Source of the DNA: Pseudomicrostroma phylloplanum
Taxonomy: Eukaryota; Basidiomycota; Exobasidiomycetes; Microstromatales
Direction of reading: 5' to 3'
DNA length: 64,000 bases
Assembly (NCBI GenBank): GCA_039545275.1
Contig: BCHS01000011.1
Coordinates: forward strand, 496,001-560,000
Position numbers and translations under genes: made by a program. The notes beneath the pieces were generated by a model. The model saw only the letters and a program-made list of their open reading frames with translations. It was not told the DNA's origin and ran no database searches. Below, one piece after another: positions 11,380 to 23,048 of this stretch. The number at the start of each line of letters is the position of its first letter. Position 1 is the first letter of the stretch.

Positions 11380-12132
11380 TCAGACCCCTTTTCCGGTCTC
11401 TGAGCCCGACTCTGATCTTGCGTCTCGATCTCGTTCCTTGTCCTCCGACTCTTGCCCTGTCCAGCCATCGAAGGCGACACCTTTCGCCAGCTTTTCGATC
11501 AAAGACTTGAGTTGATCATCGGGCTGTAAAGCGCAGAGTGACAAGTGCAGGGGCAGAAGTCAGATTGTGAGCTTAGCGCCTATCACTGCGATGAGCCTCA
11601 TCTCGCTGCTGCTCACCTGACCCACACTGGCCAACTCTGCCTTGTCCGTCTCTATCTCTTCCAGCAAGGGACCCCTGGTCTTGCCTTTTTCATCTACCGG
11701 CAAGGGCCTCTCGGACAGTACTGTGGGCTGTCTCAGAGGGATGAACTTTGCTCTTGCCCAGCCAGTGATCGTGGCTAGATCTTCCGTTGTGTACGATGGC
11801 TTGCTCGACGCTGCTGCTGCCGCCGCCGCCGCTGCCGCAGAGTCATCGCCTTGGTTGGCGGGTGGAGAGAGCGCGCCGGCGCCTGCTGTAGCTGACGATC
11901 CAACCTTGGGGTCTGACAGGTGTGATGAGGACTGGTGAGCGCTTCTTGAGGAGATGGAGCGGAGCAGAGGAGTCTGCTCCGAGTCCTGTGGGCGAGTGCA
12001 GATGGTAATGGGACGTTCATATTACGCTCAGGTGGATGCATTCCCCCTTGTACTCACTGCATTGCCTGAGCCTGAGCCAGCTGACCTCCGTCCAGGGACA
12101 CAACAGGAGAATAGAGATAGTATTGCGGACAT
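11380..12132 (-). CDS. small uncharacterised protein with N-terminal Cys pair
   Basis: Exons on the minus strand are 12132-12058, 11985-11617 and 11523-11380. Both joins are phase 0 and give 195 residues. The start 'MSAILSLFSCCVPGRR' has a short hydrophobic stretch and adjacent cysteines (10-11), followed soon by 'DSEQTPLLRS'. That layout resembles small lipid-anchored membrane proteins (possible palmitoylation), which is inference only. The middle has a poly-Ala run of about nine; the most protein-like part is 'TTEDLATITGWARAKFIPLR' to 'LLEEIETDKAELASVG'. The C-terminus is charged. No family was recognised. It is tail-to-tail with the GT31 gene (217 bp apart) and divergent from the SNF2 gene. 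Confidence 0.65.
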
Positions 12133-12607
12133 CTCAAGGGAAGGACGAAGTGACGATCGTCAGGATAAGCAAGAGAATGATGCTGAGAAGGACTGGGAAC
12201 AGCAACCGGGGGGATGCGACGACGACGACTGACTGTGGGGAAAAAGGCGCGTGGTGCAGCGGAGATTGAATTCGGGGTGCAGCCAGGCCCACAGGCACAC
12301 GCACGCCCACACGGAAAGAGGCGCGACGGGAGGTGGAGCAGCAAAAGTCGGCCAATCAGTACAAGTCATTCATTCCCTCAGTCCGTCTGTCAGTCCGGCG
12401 CACGACAAGAGGGACAGGCGGACGACGTTGCAAGTCTTCCCTCTGTTGGACTGTCCCCTTCCTCCGCCTCTGTTTTTCCCTCCCCCCCCACCTCACCTTT
12501 ACTATCCCCTGCCACTTCCATCCCCACCATCACTTCCACCCCCACCATCCCTTCCACTCCCATTGTCATTCCCCGATCTCGCCCTCGCCCACGCCACTCC
12601 TGCCGAC
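12133..12607. promoter_or_regulatory. divergent promoter region
   Basis: This 475-bp region separates the starts of the small minus-strand gene and the plus-strand SNF2/RING gene. The part from 12470 to 12600 is almost pure C/T on the plus strand (CCACC/TCCCC runs), typical of a leader close to a fungal start codon. An open frame runs through it into the SNF2 gene from 12251, but there is no ATG between a start at 12251 and the chosen ATG at 12608, and its sequence is low complexity. Confidence 0.5.
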
Positions 12608-15600
12608 ATGCCTCCTCGTCGTCGACCACGCCCAGACGATCAACGAGACCAAGACGATGGCGCCGGGCCGTCCGAGTCGAGGAGCTCAGCACGCCTTTGT
12701 GAGGAAGTCAAGGCAACCACTTCGTCTCCCGAAGACTTCACCACAGCCCGTAGCAAATCAAAGTCGGTCGAAGAAGAGGAGATAGAAGAAACTGAGGACG
12801 ACGAGGAGGAAGAAGTCGAGGATGCAATCAGTCTGTGCAACTTCAGGTACCACCTGGGTACCAACTACCGGGTGGACACCATCAGGACTACAGGCCACAC
12901 AATGCGACTGTTCCACCCGAGCGAGTACAAGGATGTTGTCAGAGTTCTCGCGAAGTGGTACCCAGGTGAACAGCTGACCGAGGAGACCAGGTCCGATGAA
13001 CCTTCCACTGGTGGGGCTTCTGACTCGATGGGAGGCCTGCCAAGCACACCTCTCGCAACGCCTGTCAAGCAGGAAGCAACTCCGGGCTCATCCACAAGCA
13101 AGACGGCACCAAGCCCCCCTCGCAAGCGCAAATCGAAGCTTGAGTCAGTCTATCTAGAGGCTGAGCTGATCGGAGGCGACAAGCACAACCACGCCATCGG
13201 TGTGGGACATCTTACAGTCATTGCTTATGCACCTCAAGATATAGCTCAGCGTCTCAATGCCGAGTACAGAGCTCGTAAAGGCCCCGGCTCAAAGGCCATC
13301 TCCCCCGATACTGTGCTCAACCTCGGCTATCTGGACATATCTTGTCTTCGCGACAAAGAGCATCCGCTTAGGCAATTCAGCCCTTGCCTGATAGATCAGG
13401 GATGGATCATCCCCCGCAACGCATACATCACACTTCAACGACCCTTCTTCAGTGACAGGCTCGTCTCACGGCATTTCGACCCAAGATACAGTCTTGAGGG
13501 CGCGTACTTCCTCCAGTATCGTCTTCTGACGTCCGACAAGGCTTGGCAGCTCATGGCGACCCTGTCAGTAGACTTTGTCCTTCCCACGAAGATGCTCGAC
13601 TATGGCCGAAAGCCCGAGGAAGGAGGCTCCGTCGCCAAGGCAAGATCAGGCGTAGGGAGGTTGAAGCGCTTCATTGCGTCTGTTCTAAACTCCTCTCCGA
13701 CCGATGTCCAAGACGGCTGCTGCTCTCACATCGAAATCGACAGGAGCTGGCCCACCGAAGACTGGTGGCGACCAAGACGTGACGGGAAAGCAGTCCCACT
13801 CTACTACACACTGCCGAAGCCTCAGGTCAGTCTACCGATGCGCACAGTCTCTGAGCTTAGGCCACCAATCAAGAACAAGAGGTGGAAGGCTCAAGAGGCA
13901 ATTCTGGAACAGCCACAGCCTGCCAAGTCTGGTAGAAAGTCCGTAGAAGAGGTCTTGCCCACTGATCCATTCGAGCTCCAGCATTACCTACCATTATCCA
14001 CAAACATCAATTCGCTGATGCGTGCTTGCCGACCTTTCGAGAATGTCCCTGCTGTGGAGCCTCCAAAGGACGTCGTTGCTACACCTCTGTACAAATTTCA
14101 GCAATAAGCTTTGGCATGGATGATACTACGAGAGACATCACCCGACGAAGACGTAGGCACACCAATGCCCAATTGGCTTCGCATCAAGACCAGGGACATC
14201 GAGGTATGCTCCTGCATAGCCCAGCATTCGGTCGCCATGGCAAAGATTGAAACGAGCATAGAAGAGGATCCGCCGAAGACCAAGAAGACGCGCCGAGGCG
14301 CCAAGCGCTCGGCTTCGAAGCAGTCAAAGCAGCCGACTCGTACCAGCGAACAGAAGGCGTCAAAGGAGGCAAGGATCGCAGAAGAGAGATCAAATCGACA
14401 CTTCTACATCGATTTGGTCACAGGAACGCCCACCCAGGTGGAGTTCTGCTTCTCCAGTCCAAGAGAGCCTGGTGGAATACTAGCTGACGAGCTTGGCCTC
14501 GGGAAGACGTTAGAGATCTTGTCCCTCATCGCTGCGCACCAGAGGCCCGACGACTTCAAAGACAACTCTCTCAGTGCCCGGATGATTGCCGAAAAAGACC
14601 CTGAAGACAGACCTTTCACCTCGACGGCCACTCTCGTTATTGCTCCGAAGGCGCTCTTGCCCCAGTGGATTCAAGAGTGTCAGCGACATCTGCCTGTCTC
14701 TCCCGTTCTTCTATACGAGCCCACGTGGAGGGAGGGGGATACTCCTGACGTGACCGTTGCAGAGATGAAGAGGAAGCTCGAGGGCGTCTTAATTGTCTTT
14801 GTGAGCTACGAAGACCTGTCAAGAGACTACTCGCGCAGTATCACGAGCGCTAGACAAAATAACAAGCTCATTCGCTCTATTTCTCCTCTCCTGGAGGTGT
14901 TCTGGTGGAGGATCGTAGCGGACGAGTCTCAGCTCTTTGCCGGTAAGGCGGCTCATTCACCTCTAGCAAAGATGTGTCATTCGCTCTGGCGCGCCAACTC
15001 GTGGCTGTGCAGCTCTACGCCTCTGAGCCAGCCCAAAGACCTCAGTGCCATCTGCACCTACCTTGACCTAGAGCCCTTCAAGAATCGTGCTGCCTTTTCC
15101 GAGCTCATCGAAGCTGCGTTCTACCGAGGCGATGCCGAATCTGTCCGCCATTTGCGGGGTCTTTGCGCCAAGATCATGTGGCGACACGAGCGCGCAGATG
15201 TCGAAGATCAAATTCTTCTGCCTACCCATACGGAGCTGGAGATCAAGGTGAAGGCTGTTGGGCTCGAGCAGAGCATTCGCGAGAGGCAGTACACGAAGAC
15301 CAGAGACACTATCTGCAGGGCCCTCGTGAACGGTCGCAGGCTGTCGGATCCTGACCTTGTGATGAATTTGAGAAAGCTGATTTCACACCCTTCGATTGCT
15401 CCCGACCTTGGCTTCTCCAACATTGCGAGCTTCGAAACTATCTTCAAACGCTTCGCTCGCAGAACGAAAGACCAAATCAATACTTGCAAGATCATGTACG
15501 CCGTCCAGGCTCTCGTCTCCAACGCGATGAGGCAGGCTTACTTGGACACGGACATGGATACTCTTTCCTGGGGAGATAACGCTGATTGGCTCGAAGACGG

Positions 15601-17510
15601 TCAACCCTTCAGCAAGGATGGTGTCGACATGTGGCTGCTACAGGCCGCCAAATTCTGTGAAGATGCTGTGGGGTCTGAGTCTGACACTTTCCTCGACGGC
15701 GAAGCACTGAGCACGGATACTCAGCGTCAGACGGCCCTTCGATTTCCAGAAGCACTCTACTGGATCAAATCTGCCCTTGGAGAGCCTACTAGCCCCATCG
15801 ATTATCTCGACCCAGATCGCGTTACCAATCTGACTTTCCGAAAGAAGATCGTGCAAGCAAAGGACGTGCCTGTCAAGAAACAAAGGTACTACTTTCCGGT
15901 AGCCCGAGACGTGGGCACCGTTGAAGATCCCGCTTGGCTTGAGAGGATTGTGGGCACGGGCCAAGAGACGCAAGAAGCCGCTCGCAGGGCCATCAGAAAT
16001 CAAGGCGAAGGCACCGAGCCTGTGTTCGTCAATCGACTTCGAGGAGGCAAAGATGGCACCCGAGCAGAGGAGCAGATGTGGACCTGGGTACCTAGACGAA
16101 CCTTTGCTGCCGTTCACAGTAAAGTGCTGAGCTTACAAGTGCAGCTAAAGAAGCTTTCCGCGGAGATCAAGTGGACCCGAACTCGACTGGAAGACGTGCA
16201 ACGGTCGAAGGGCAGAACGAAAGACGAAGAAGACGAAAGCGATGAGGATGAGGCCAGTGACGATCCCGATGATGGCGCCGATTGCCCTATCTGGTGAGTT
16301 GTAGCCCAACGACGGCAGCTCGAGATGTGCTGATGAGACTGACACAAGCGTATCTTCTGCGACTGCCAGCCTCGAAGAGCCCGTTATTGCAGGTATACTT
16401 CCTTGTCTACACACCGCCTGTTATCCATGCCTCGTCGAGATGTCACGCAAGAACACCAACGAATGCCCGACCTGCCGCCGCCCCTACAAGGGCGTCGGCG
16501 ATATCACACAGGCAGTCAAGGGGAAGGACAGCGACAACACGGATCTCTCCGCTCTTGACTACGGATCCAAGATCAATCGCATCGCCTCTGAGATTCAGTC
16601 ACGCTTGGCAGACGATCCCACGACCAAGGTCGTCATCTTCTCCCTATTCAGCAAGATGTTGAACAGAGTCTTCCAGAGCTTGGCGGTCATTGGACTCCAG
16701 TGTGCCGTCTTCGCGGGCCCATCGACTGCTCAGCAGGAAGCTCTTGCCAATTTCAAAGACGAGGCAGGGCCACCTGTGCTTCTATGCCCGATGAAGATGA
16801 GCGAAGGAGCGGCTGGCTTGACGCTCAACTTTGCCAATGTTGCCATCATCGTCGAGCCGGCCCTCAATGAAGCGCTCATGAGGCAAGCCATTGGCCGTAT
16901 CAACCGCATCGGTCAGACGCGCCCCACCACGACGCTCAAGATGGTCGCCGAAGACACAATCGAGGAGCGCATCGTCGAGCTGGCCCAGAGACGAGCTGCG
17001 AGCGAGACGCCAGTGGCCAATGCCGAAGCAGACACCCTCACCAGGGAGGAGTTGACCTGGCTCTTCGACATCAATGTTGAACGGGAAAGAGGAGCGCCGT
17101 GGGAGCATCCCGAAGACCATGATGACGGGGAAGACCTCGACGTGAGGGGAATGGAGGCCGGTGTCCCGGCGTTGGACATGGATGACCCTTTCCAAGAGGG
17201 AGATGATGATGATGATCACATCCTCGTCGATGGCCACTTTGATGCCCTTGCTCTCGATCGTATCGCCGGTGAAGACGATGGAAGTGACGATGAGGATGAC
17301 GATGAAGATGACGATGAAGAAGATGACGAAGGACTTGACGAAGGCATTGGCGCTGGACCTGTAGACGGCATTGGCGCTGTACCTTTGGACCGCATTGGCG
17401 CTGCAATTGACGCTGAAATTGGCGCTGGACTTGAGCACCTCATTGGCGCTGGTCCCGACGACGGCATTGGCGCCGGACCCAACGACTACTTCAACCGTGG
17501 CGCTGGATGA
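12608..17510 (+). pseudogene. SHPRH/Irc20-like SNF2 helicase-RING protein with in-frame TAA at codon 500
   Basis: The reading frame is 12608-16293 joined to 16349-17510 (55-nt intron), 1616 codons including stop, but codon 500 (14105-14107) is TAA. Sequence continuous in frame around it reads 'LYKFQQ', stop, 'ALAWMILRE', which is the SNF2 Q-motif region. Downstream are Walker A 'GGILADELGLGKT' (622-634), DExH-type 'VADESQ' (about 770-775), a RING finger from C1226-P-I-C1229 to C1268-P-T-C1271 (split by the intron after the second base of the C1229 codon), and helicase-C motifs ending 'GRINRIGQTRPT' near 1411. The tail is acidic, then six IGA-type octapeptides. This order (helicase, RING inside, helicase-C) is that of SHPRH/Irc20 E3 ligases in DNA-damage tolerance. 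Everything except the stop looks intact, so sequencing error, recent nonsense mutation or readthrough are all possible. Confidence 0.8.
17343..17486 (+). repeat. six tandem 24-bp coding repeats (IGA octapeptides)
   Basis: Six in-frame units encode x-I-G-A-x-x-x-x: GIGAGPVD, GIGAVPLD, RIGAAIDA, EIGAGLEH, LIGAGPDD, GIGAGPND. The core bases attggcgc recur in nearly every unit. They form the end of the SNF2/RING protein, right after a run of Asp/Glu codons. Confidence 0.9.
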
Positions 17511-18385
17511 CTACTCGAATCAGTAGCAGACGCGTCAAAGCATACACAAGCAAGGATGAGCCATCGTAGATGGCGCTTGAGGCCATGCCGTTGGTGAGAC
17601 GCGATTGAACGATTACGAAGATGAAAACGATATGATACGCTACGATACGCTACGACATGACGACGACGACACTCATCACCCTAGGAGCGAGATGCAAGAC
17701 GACAAGACCTCAAGACGAGAGGCTCGCTACCCCGTTCTCCTTCCTTTCAGAGCCCTGTACCACCAACCAACAGCACCATGTACTCCATTCCGCACCCCAC
17801 TTCCACACAGAAGATGTAAAACCCAGACCCCACGCAGTTCAGCTGAGATCAGATTAGATCAGCTCAGCTCTGTTCCCCTTGACTCGTCGTCACTCATTCA
17901 TCCATTAACTCGGTCATTTAATGTAGAACTTCACATGTTACTCAGGCAAGCGTGAAGTGCGAAGTGTGAAGTGGAGCGAATAACTCAAGGAGATGCATTG
18001 CTGGCTGTGAGTCTAAGATGCGTTTGGCCTGGCTGAGCTGGCTGGCTCAATGTGGATAACAAGTGACAAAGGACCTGTGTGTGTGTGCGTGCGTGTGTTT
18101 GTGCATTCTTGTACGTGTGCGTGTAGGGGATTCGTGCTGCTGCTCCCCTTTCTCACCCCCTCTCCTCTCTCTCCTGCTTTCTGTGTGCTCTCGTTGAATT
18201 GCACCGCTGAGGTGGTTCTGCCAGCTGAGTCTCTCCTTCTCCCTAGCCAAGAAGCTAGCGGGCCCGGCGGCACTGAGCCCAGCAGCTCGCCGCACTCGAC
18301 CGCGTTGACCGGGAATCGCTCCCTTCTCTGACCTTTAGCCGACCCACCCATCTCTGGGCCCGGCGACCTTAAAGCCGACCTAGTC
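17511..18385. other. intergenic region, tail-to-tail, with GT-rich tract
   Basis: This lies between the SNF2/RING gene and the carrier gene. It holds tandem 'gatacgctac' copies near 17634-17655 and an irregular GT/GC-GT tract at about 18075-18125. A minus-strand frame at 18013-18441 overlaps the last exon of the carrier gene and shows no family features. No gene is called. Confidence 0.5.
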
Positions 18386-19639
18386 TCACCGCAGGGCGCC
18401 TTCTGTAGGCGCGCCGGTCTGTTCTCTTTGCCAGTCGACAAAGGCCTTCATCTTCTCTAGGGTGATGAAGATGATGATCGTCTGTTCAAGAGATGAAGAG
18501 AAAGAGGGCGGGACGGATCAGAAGCTGCTCGTTGGATAGCTCTCATCGACTCATACTCATACCGCCTTCCTCCCTTGCATGACTCACATTCGGACTCAAT
18601 CGGATCCAAGCTGGACTCCAACCCCTAAAGAGGAAACCGATTCCCTCCTGTTTGACAGACTGCCGTAGCTTATCCACCACTGCCGCCGCTCCTCCATCCG
18701 CCGCCATAATCCTCGCCTTGATCACGTCCGCCGGGCTGCAAACCGTCGTAGCTACCGTCCCAGCAAGGAAGCTCGAGGAAAAGTGTAGCCATGTGCCCTC
18801 CTTGTAGTACCCCGAGTCCAGCAGGGCAGTCTTGAAGAGGTCGTACGTGGCTAGCTGGCTTGCGTTCATCAGCACTGCGCGGGTTACATTGGGAACGATT
18901 CCACGGAAGAGGGAGCCCACGCCCTCTTCCCGCGCCATGACCGCTACGCCGCTCAGGGCGTTTGAGTAGCCAAAGCGCTGCTCTTTTGGCTTGAGCACAT
19001 CCGAGGTCATCCGCACTAGCAGCACGTCCGCCCAGTTGCCTGCAACGCCTCCCACAGCGCCTGCTACGCTCGCACACAGACCCATCTTCCATGCTGGGAG
19101 GTTCTTTTGCCCCGGTGGGAGCGTACGTGAGGCTCGCTCCTTGAGAGCGTCGTACACGCCGAACCTGCACAGATAGAGCAAGAGCAGAGGCGGGGAAATT
19201 CAGCTCCCGTCTAGCCTCGCTCATGGCGGCTCCAGTCCTCTCTGCTCCCAAGTCCCCCGCTCCATACTCACCTGACAAGACTATAACTCATCTGCCTACT
19301 CAAACTCGCCGTCAAACCCACATACAGCCCGGACACTCCCTCTGCCTTTGCCGTCCTGGCAAGAGCGGAGAACATTCCCTGTTTGCTCGAGGCGTTCTGC
19401 ATGCGCGTCTTGACTACATCGAGTGGGTGGGTGAAGCAGGCTGCGAAGCTTGCTGCTAGCCCACCAAGGTAGAAGGGGTACGGCCGTGTTGCTGAGGAGG
19501 AGGTGGTCTTTTTTGTTTGAGGGGGGAGAGGGGAGGGACGGAGAGAGGGGACGGAGGAGGCGGGAGGGGGGGAGGCTGATTCGAGGGAAGTTGAGGGCGG
19601 GGGTTTCGAGGACGAGGAGGAGGCGGAAGAGGACGCCAT
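18386..19639 (-). CDS. DIC1: mitochondrial dicarboxylate carrier (SLC25 family)
   Basis: Exons on the minus strand are 19639-19272, 19164-18588 and 18481-18386, joining in phase to 346 residues. Three mitochondrial carrier repeats are visible with signature P-x-D/E-x-x-K/R forms: 'THPLDVVKTRMQ', 'NWADVLLVRM' and 'CSPADVIKARIM'. The last of the three, with 'GFLFRGWSPAWIRLSPNT' and 'IIIFITLEKMK', fits the dicarboxylate carrier branch, which exchanges malate or succinate for phosphate across the inner membrane. The second repeat has A instead of P in the signature, as is usual for this branch. The first ~45 residues are Ser/Pro-rich, longer than in yeast Dic1. Assignment to dicarboxylates rather than a related acid is by resemblance. 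Confidence 0.82.
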
Positions 19640-20619
19640 GCTGCGACAGGTAGATGGAGCAGTGCAAGGGTGATCGTACTGCAGCTAGCTTGGTGAGTTC
19701 AGACGACTGCTATGGTCTGCTAGCGGAGCGATCGGGATGCGAGAGGCCGGAGGAGCGTAGCGTGAATAATGTATGCGTCTGTCCTTGAAGGTATTGCTTG
19801 CAGCTCAGGGTACGGTAGCTCCGGCAGTGCAGCGGATAATGGAAGCGACGTCTAGCAGGTGGGCGTATGAACGTCCTCTTGGTCGTTTCCGTCGCTTCTC
19901 CTCGATGTACGTCGTCGCTTATGCTGCGTATCCAACCTTGACCAGCCCGATGTTGCGTATATGCGAATCTGCAACAGTCGCCTGTGCGAGCTAGATGAGG
20001 AAGGAAAGGCTTGCAAAAGCAAGATAGTGATGCAGATGCAGCAAGGGACAGGTCGGCTCGCCCTGCTCTACTCTTCTCGTAGCTCTGACTATGACAATAG
20101 CTCTAGCTCTAGCTGTAGGCACCTCTTGAAGCTCTTCGTCTGGATCTGGATCTAGAATCTAGATTCCAGAATCCAGAATGCGAGTACGCCCATGTCCCCT
20201 CTCCTTCCCGCGTGTGCCGCTCTGCTCTGCTCTCTGCCAGCCCTTCCCCCGCAAGATAAAAAATTGCCCACAGGCCAGGCCAGGCCAGTGCCGAACCCTG
20301 ACTCGGCAAGGCGCCGCGAAGGTCGGAATCGGAAGAGACGGGGGACGGAGGCGGAAAGAGCGGCTGGGGGTCAAGAAGGTCAAAAGAAGGTCAAGAGGCA
20401 GAGGGGCAGAGTTCAGCCGGACGTGGTGTGGACAGATGACATCGATAGATGATAGATGGATAGATAGCTTCCGTGACGTTTTGGAGGAATGAATGAAGAA
20501 AGTGTGGATATGCGTCGATGCGCGGTGTGCGTGTGGGTGTGGATGTCTGTACATACAAAGGGGTCCTGACTCGCGAATTCATTCTACTTCACTCAAACCA
20601 TACCACCTCGTGCAAAGAC
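19640..20619. other. intergenic region upstream of the carrier gene
   Basis: It should contain the carrier promoter (minus strand) and the 3' flank of the ZIP gene. Short frames on both strands lack recognisable features. The notable element is an imperfect palindrome at 20139-20177, listed separately. Confidence 0.5.
20139..20177. repeat. imperfect inverted repeat
   Basis: The left arm tctggatctggatctaga (20139-20156) pairs with tctagattccagaatccaga (20158-20177), differing by two one-base insertions. It could form a cruciform or serve as a dimeric binding site, or be chance. No gene overlaps it. Confidence 0.6.
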
Positions 20620-22249
20620 TCAATGGCCATGTCCAAAGAGCATCTGCAAACTCCTAGGGAGAATCGCTCCCACCAGTAGCACCAAAATCCGTCCCGTGCG
20701 GCCCAGCGTCTGCCGCTCCACAGCAATCGTCGTCCGCACGCCAGACCGTCGCTCATCTCCATCCTCGAGCTCATCTGCGCTTTCTTCTCCCACTTCAATC
20801 CCATCGCCTTGTTGTGATGCACCTGCTCCTGCGCCGGTGATGGAGCCAATGGGCAGATGAACCGTATGCACATCGGCACTGTGGCTCGCTAGCTCGTGCA
20901 CGGCGTCTAGTGCTACAAAGATGAAGGAGCCGGCGGAAAAGGTTAGGGCGGTCCCTACGTGCTTGGCCGAGATGCCGCCTCCACTGCCTTCCTGGGCTGC
21001 TGTGAATGATGGAATTGATGTGAGAGATGCTGAAGAGGGCTCTGTCGAGAAGAAGACGGAGAGGAGCAGATAGGCTGATGGAGAGGAGAGAATGTGTAAG
21101 GGATTGTGAGTCAGGAGTGTCGGTACCGCACAGGTATGCGCGACTGCGAGGCTGCAGTCTACGGGTCTAGATCTGCTACTCACTAGTAAGAGCTCCCACC
21201 GGTGTTGCGAGACTAAAGATGCCCATGGCCCGTCTAATGTCGCTCCGTGACAGGCGTTGCGAGAGGAGAAGCGAGCAGAGGCCAAAGGCCGCCGGTGCCT
21301 TGTGAATCATGATTGCTCCTACCACCACGAGCTTCAGTCCTTCGTCTTTGCTGGCAGAGCTAGCGCCCATGGCGATGCCGTCGCAGGCGGCATGGATGAT
21401 CAGCCCTAGAATTGAGGTGAAGGCCCGCCGTAGACCCCTGGACGGTGATAGCCCCAATCCTCCCCCTGCTCCACCGCTCCCACTACCGCTATGCGAGGAT
21501 CCACCCCGGCCGGTCCTAGAGGAGCGTCTACGCGGCGACGGTGGAGGCGATCGATCCGTGGTCCCAAATGCGCTACGATTCACCGAATCTACAGTCTGTC
21601 CCGAAGCGCTGGTATCGGTAGGCGAGACGGGCAGGCCATCGAAGCGACTCAGCCCATGACCGACATTCTGCTTCATAGCCTCTTCGAGTCCCTTGGCAGC
21701 AATGACTGAGCTGGACCGCATGAGGACGAGTGACTCTGGTCTGGTCAAACGGTGGATAGGTCTTGTAGGGTCGTGGGTGGGGTGCTGATGTGCGCCAGAG
21801 TGGGAGCGACGTCTGGATGCATGTTGCGAAGAGGAGGAAATGGCCGAGCCTGGAGCCGAGTGCTCCTCATCGTCTGGCTGGTAGTTGTGCGAATGAGAAC
21901 CGGGAGCCATGATTTGGTCGATGACGAACATGACTAGGGCGCCAGTGAGGAAGCTGACCGCGAGGAGGTTCTCCGGCTCTACGCCTGCCAGACCCATCTT
22001 GCTGTGTACATGACCAGCGTGAGTGTGGTGCTCTTCCCCTCCTGCTCCATCTTCCTCCCTGAAAATCGTCCCTGCTCCCTCGGGTAGGACGACCGAGCAA
22101 GCAGCGCCTAGGAGCAGTCCAGCTCCTCCAACCTCGAGAAGTCGTAACGTTAGGCGGGAGAGGCGGAGAGTGAGAGGCAGCATTCCAAAGAGGAACGTTG
22201 ACACTCCCATGGATATGGAGAGGATGGCTAGGGACGCCAGCGGACCCAT
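20620..22249 (-). CDS. ZIP metal transporter, ZIP9/Atx2-like
   Basis: Exons on the minus strand are 22249-21184 and 21074-20620, joining in phase to 506 residues. The family moves Zn2+ or Mn2+ into the cytosol; yeast Atx2 and animal ZIP9 act in the Golgi. Matching features are 'GAGLLLGAACSVVLPEG' (membrane segment 2), His-rich loops ('EEHHTHAGHVHSKMG', 'GSHSHNYQ'), 'IIHAACDGIAMGASS' and 'HKAPAAFGL' (metal-binding helices), 'TYLLLSVFFS' across the splice junction and 'TFSAGSFIFVALDAVHEL'. A long Ser/Arg/Gly-rich loop (about 130-280) sits between membrane segments 3 and 4, and a second insertion lies near the C-terminus. The start at 22249 is the ATG next to the first membrane segment; an open frame continues upstream but is unlike coding sequence. 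Confidence 0.85.
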
Positions 22250-23048
22250 GATGGGCCGTTGAATCAAGGTGGGAAGACGATGGAGGGATCGAGGTATCAG
22301 TAGGAGCAAAGGTAAGATGTCCTCCCCCCTTCCCTCAGGAGAGCTATATTTGCAAACCGGGTCCGCCTTGGCGGGAGTGGAGTGGGGGGGACCCAACTGG
22401 ACTGGACTGGACTCGGCTCGGAGCGCGCAAGAGTGCAAGCAATCGGGGGCGGGGCCTCGGCAACAAAGGGAATTGGGCCGCTTGCGCCACCCGCATCTTG
22501 ACACACACAGGCTCGGAGCTCCGGCCCTGCCTGGTGCATGAGGCACATCGTAGACTACCCTCCCTCGACCAAGGCAACTGTACTTCGGAGAGAGGAAGAA
22601 GAAGAAATGAGAGACAAGTCGCTTGGACACCTGTTCTTGATGCCATGTTTCCGTTCCGGCCGCCCTTGCAAGCGCTGCTTCAAGGCTACAGTGGAAGACT
22701 GGGTATGTGATTCCAGGAGATCAAGGCGGAAAGAAACGACGACGACAACAGGACTGAACGAACAGAAAAAAAAAGGAAAGGAGACGGAAAAAGGAGAATT
22801 GAAGATGAGTAGAAGGGGGGAAGCGAATCGATCGCTTCAAGCGAGCGAGCTGATAGAGTAATACGAGGGAGATGGGATAGCGATGAGAAGACGGACAGAC
22901 AGGTTGCGACTACAACAAGGGTGATTAGAGGTAACAGATGCTGCGCTGCCCGTGCTGCTCTCGGAAGGGAGGAGGCACATTTTCTTGCGATGTTACTTGG
23001 TGGAACGACAGGCGCTCTCGTGACTTGCTCCAGCTTGAGTCTGCCGCC
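22250..23048. other. intergenic region between the ZIP and Ras-GAP genes
   Basis: Both flanking genes are on the minus strand. The part next to the ZIP start likely holds its promoter. The middle (22700-22870) is A/G-rich on the plus strand, i.e. a C/T tract on the coding strand. No gene or RNA was recognised. Confidence 0.5.

Noticed and set aside
12251..12607. N-terminal extension of the SNF2/RING frame
   Set aside because: Low-complexity Pro/Ser/Leu sequence from a C/T-rich leader, with no family similarity; the ATG at 12608 is the better start.
14021..14108. An intron that would remove the in-frame TAA of the SNF2/RING gene
   Set aside because: The only phase-compatible choice (donor within CGT near 14021, acceptor at 14107-14108) has a poor donor and would delete the conserved 'LYKFQQ' segment.
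18013..18441. Minus-strand frame overlapping the carrier 3' end
   Set aside because: It overlaps the carrier's third exon in another frame, and much of it derives from the GT-rich tract.
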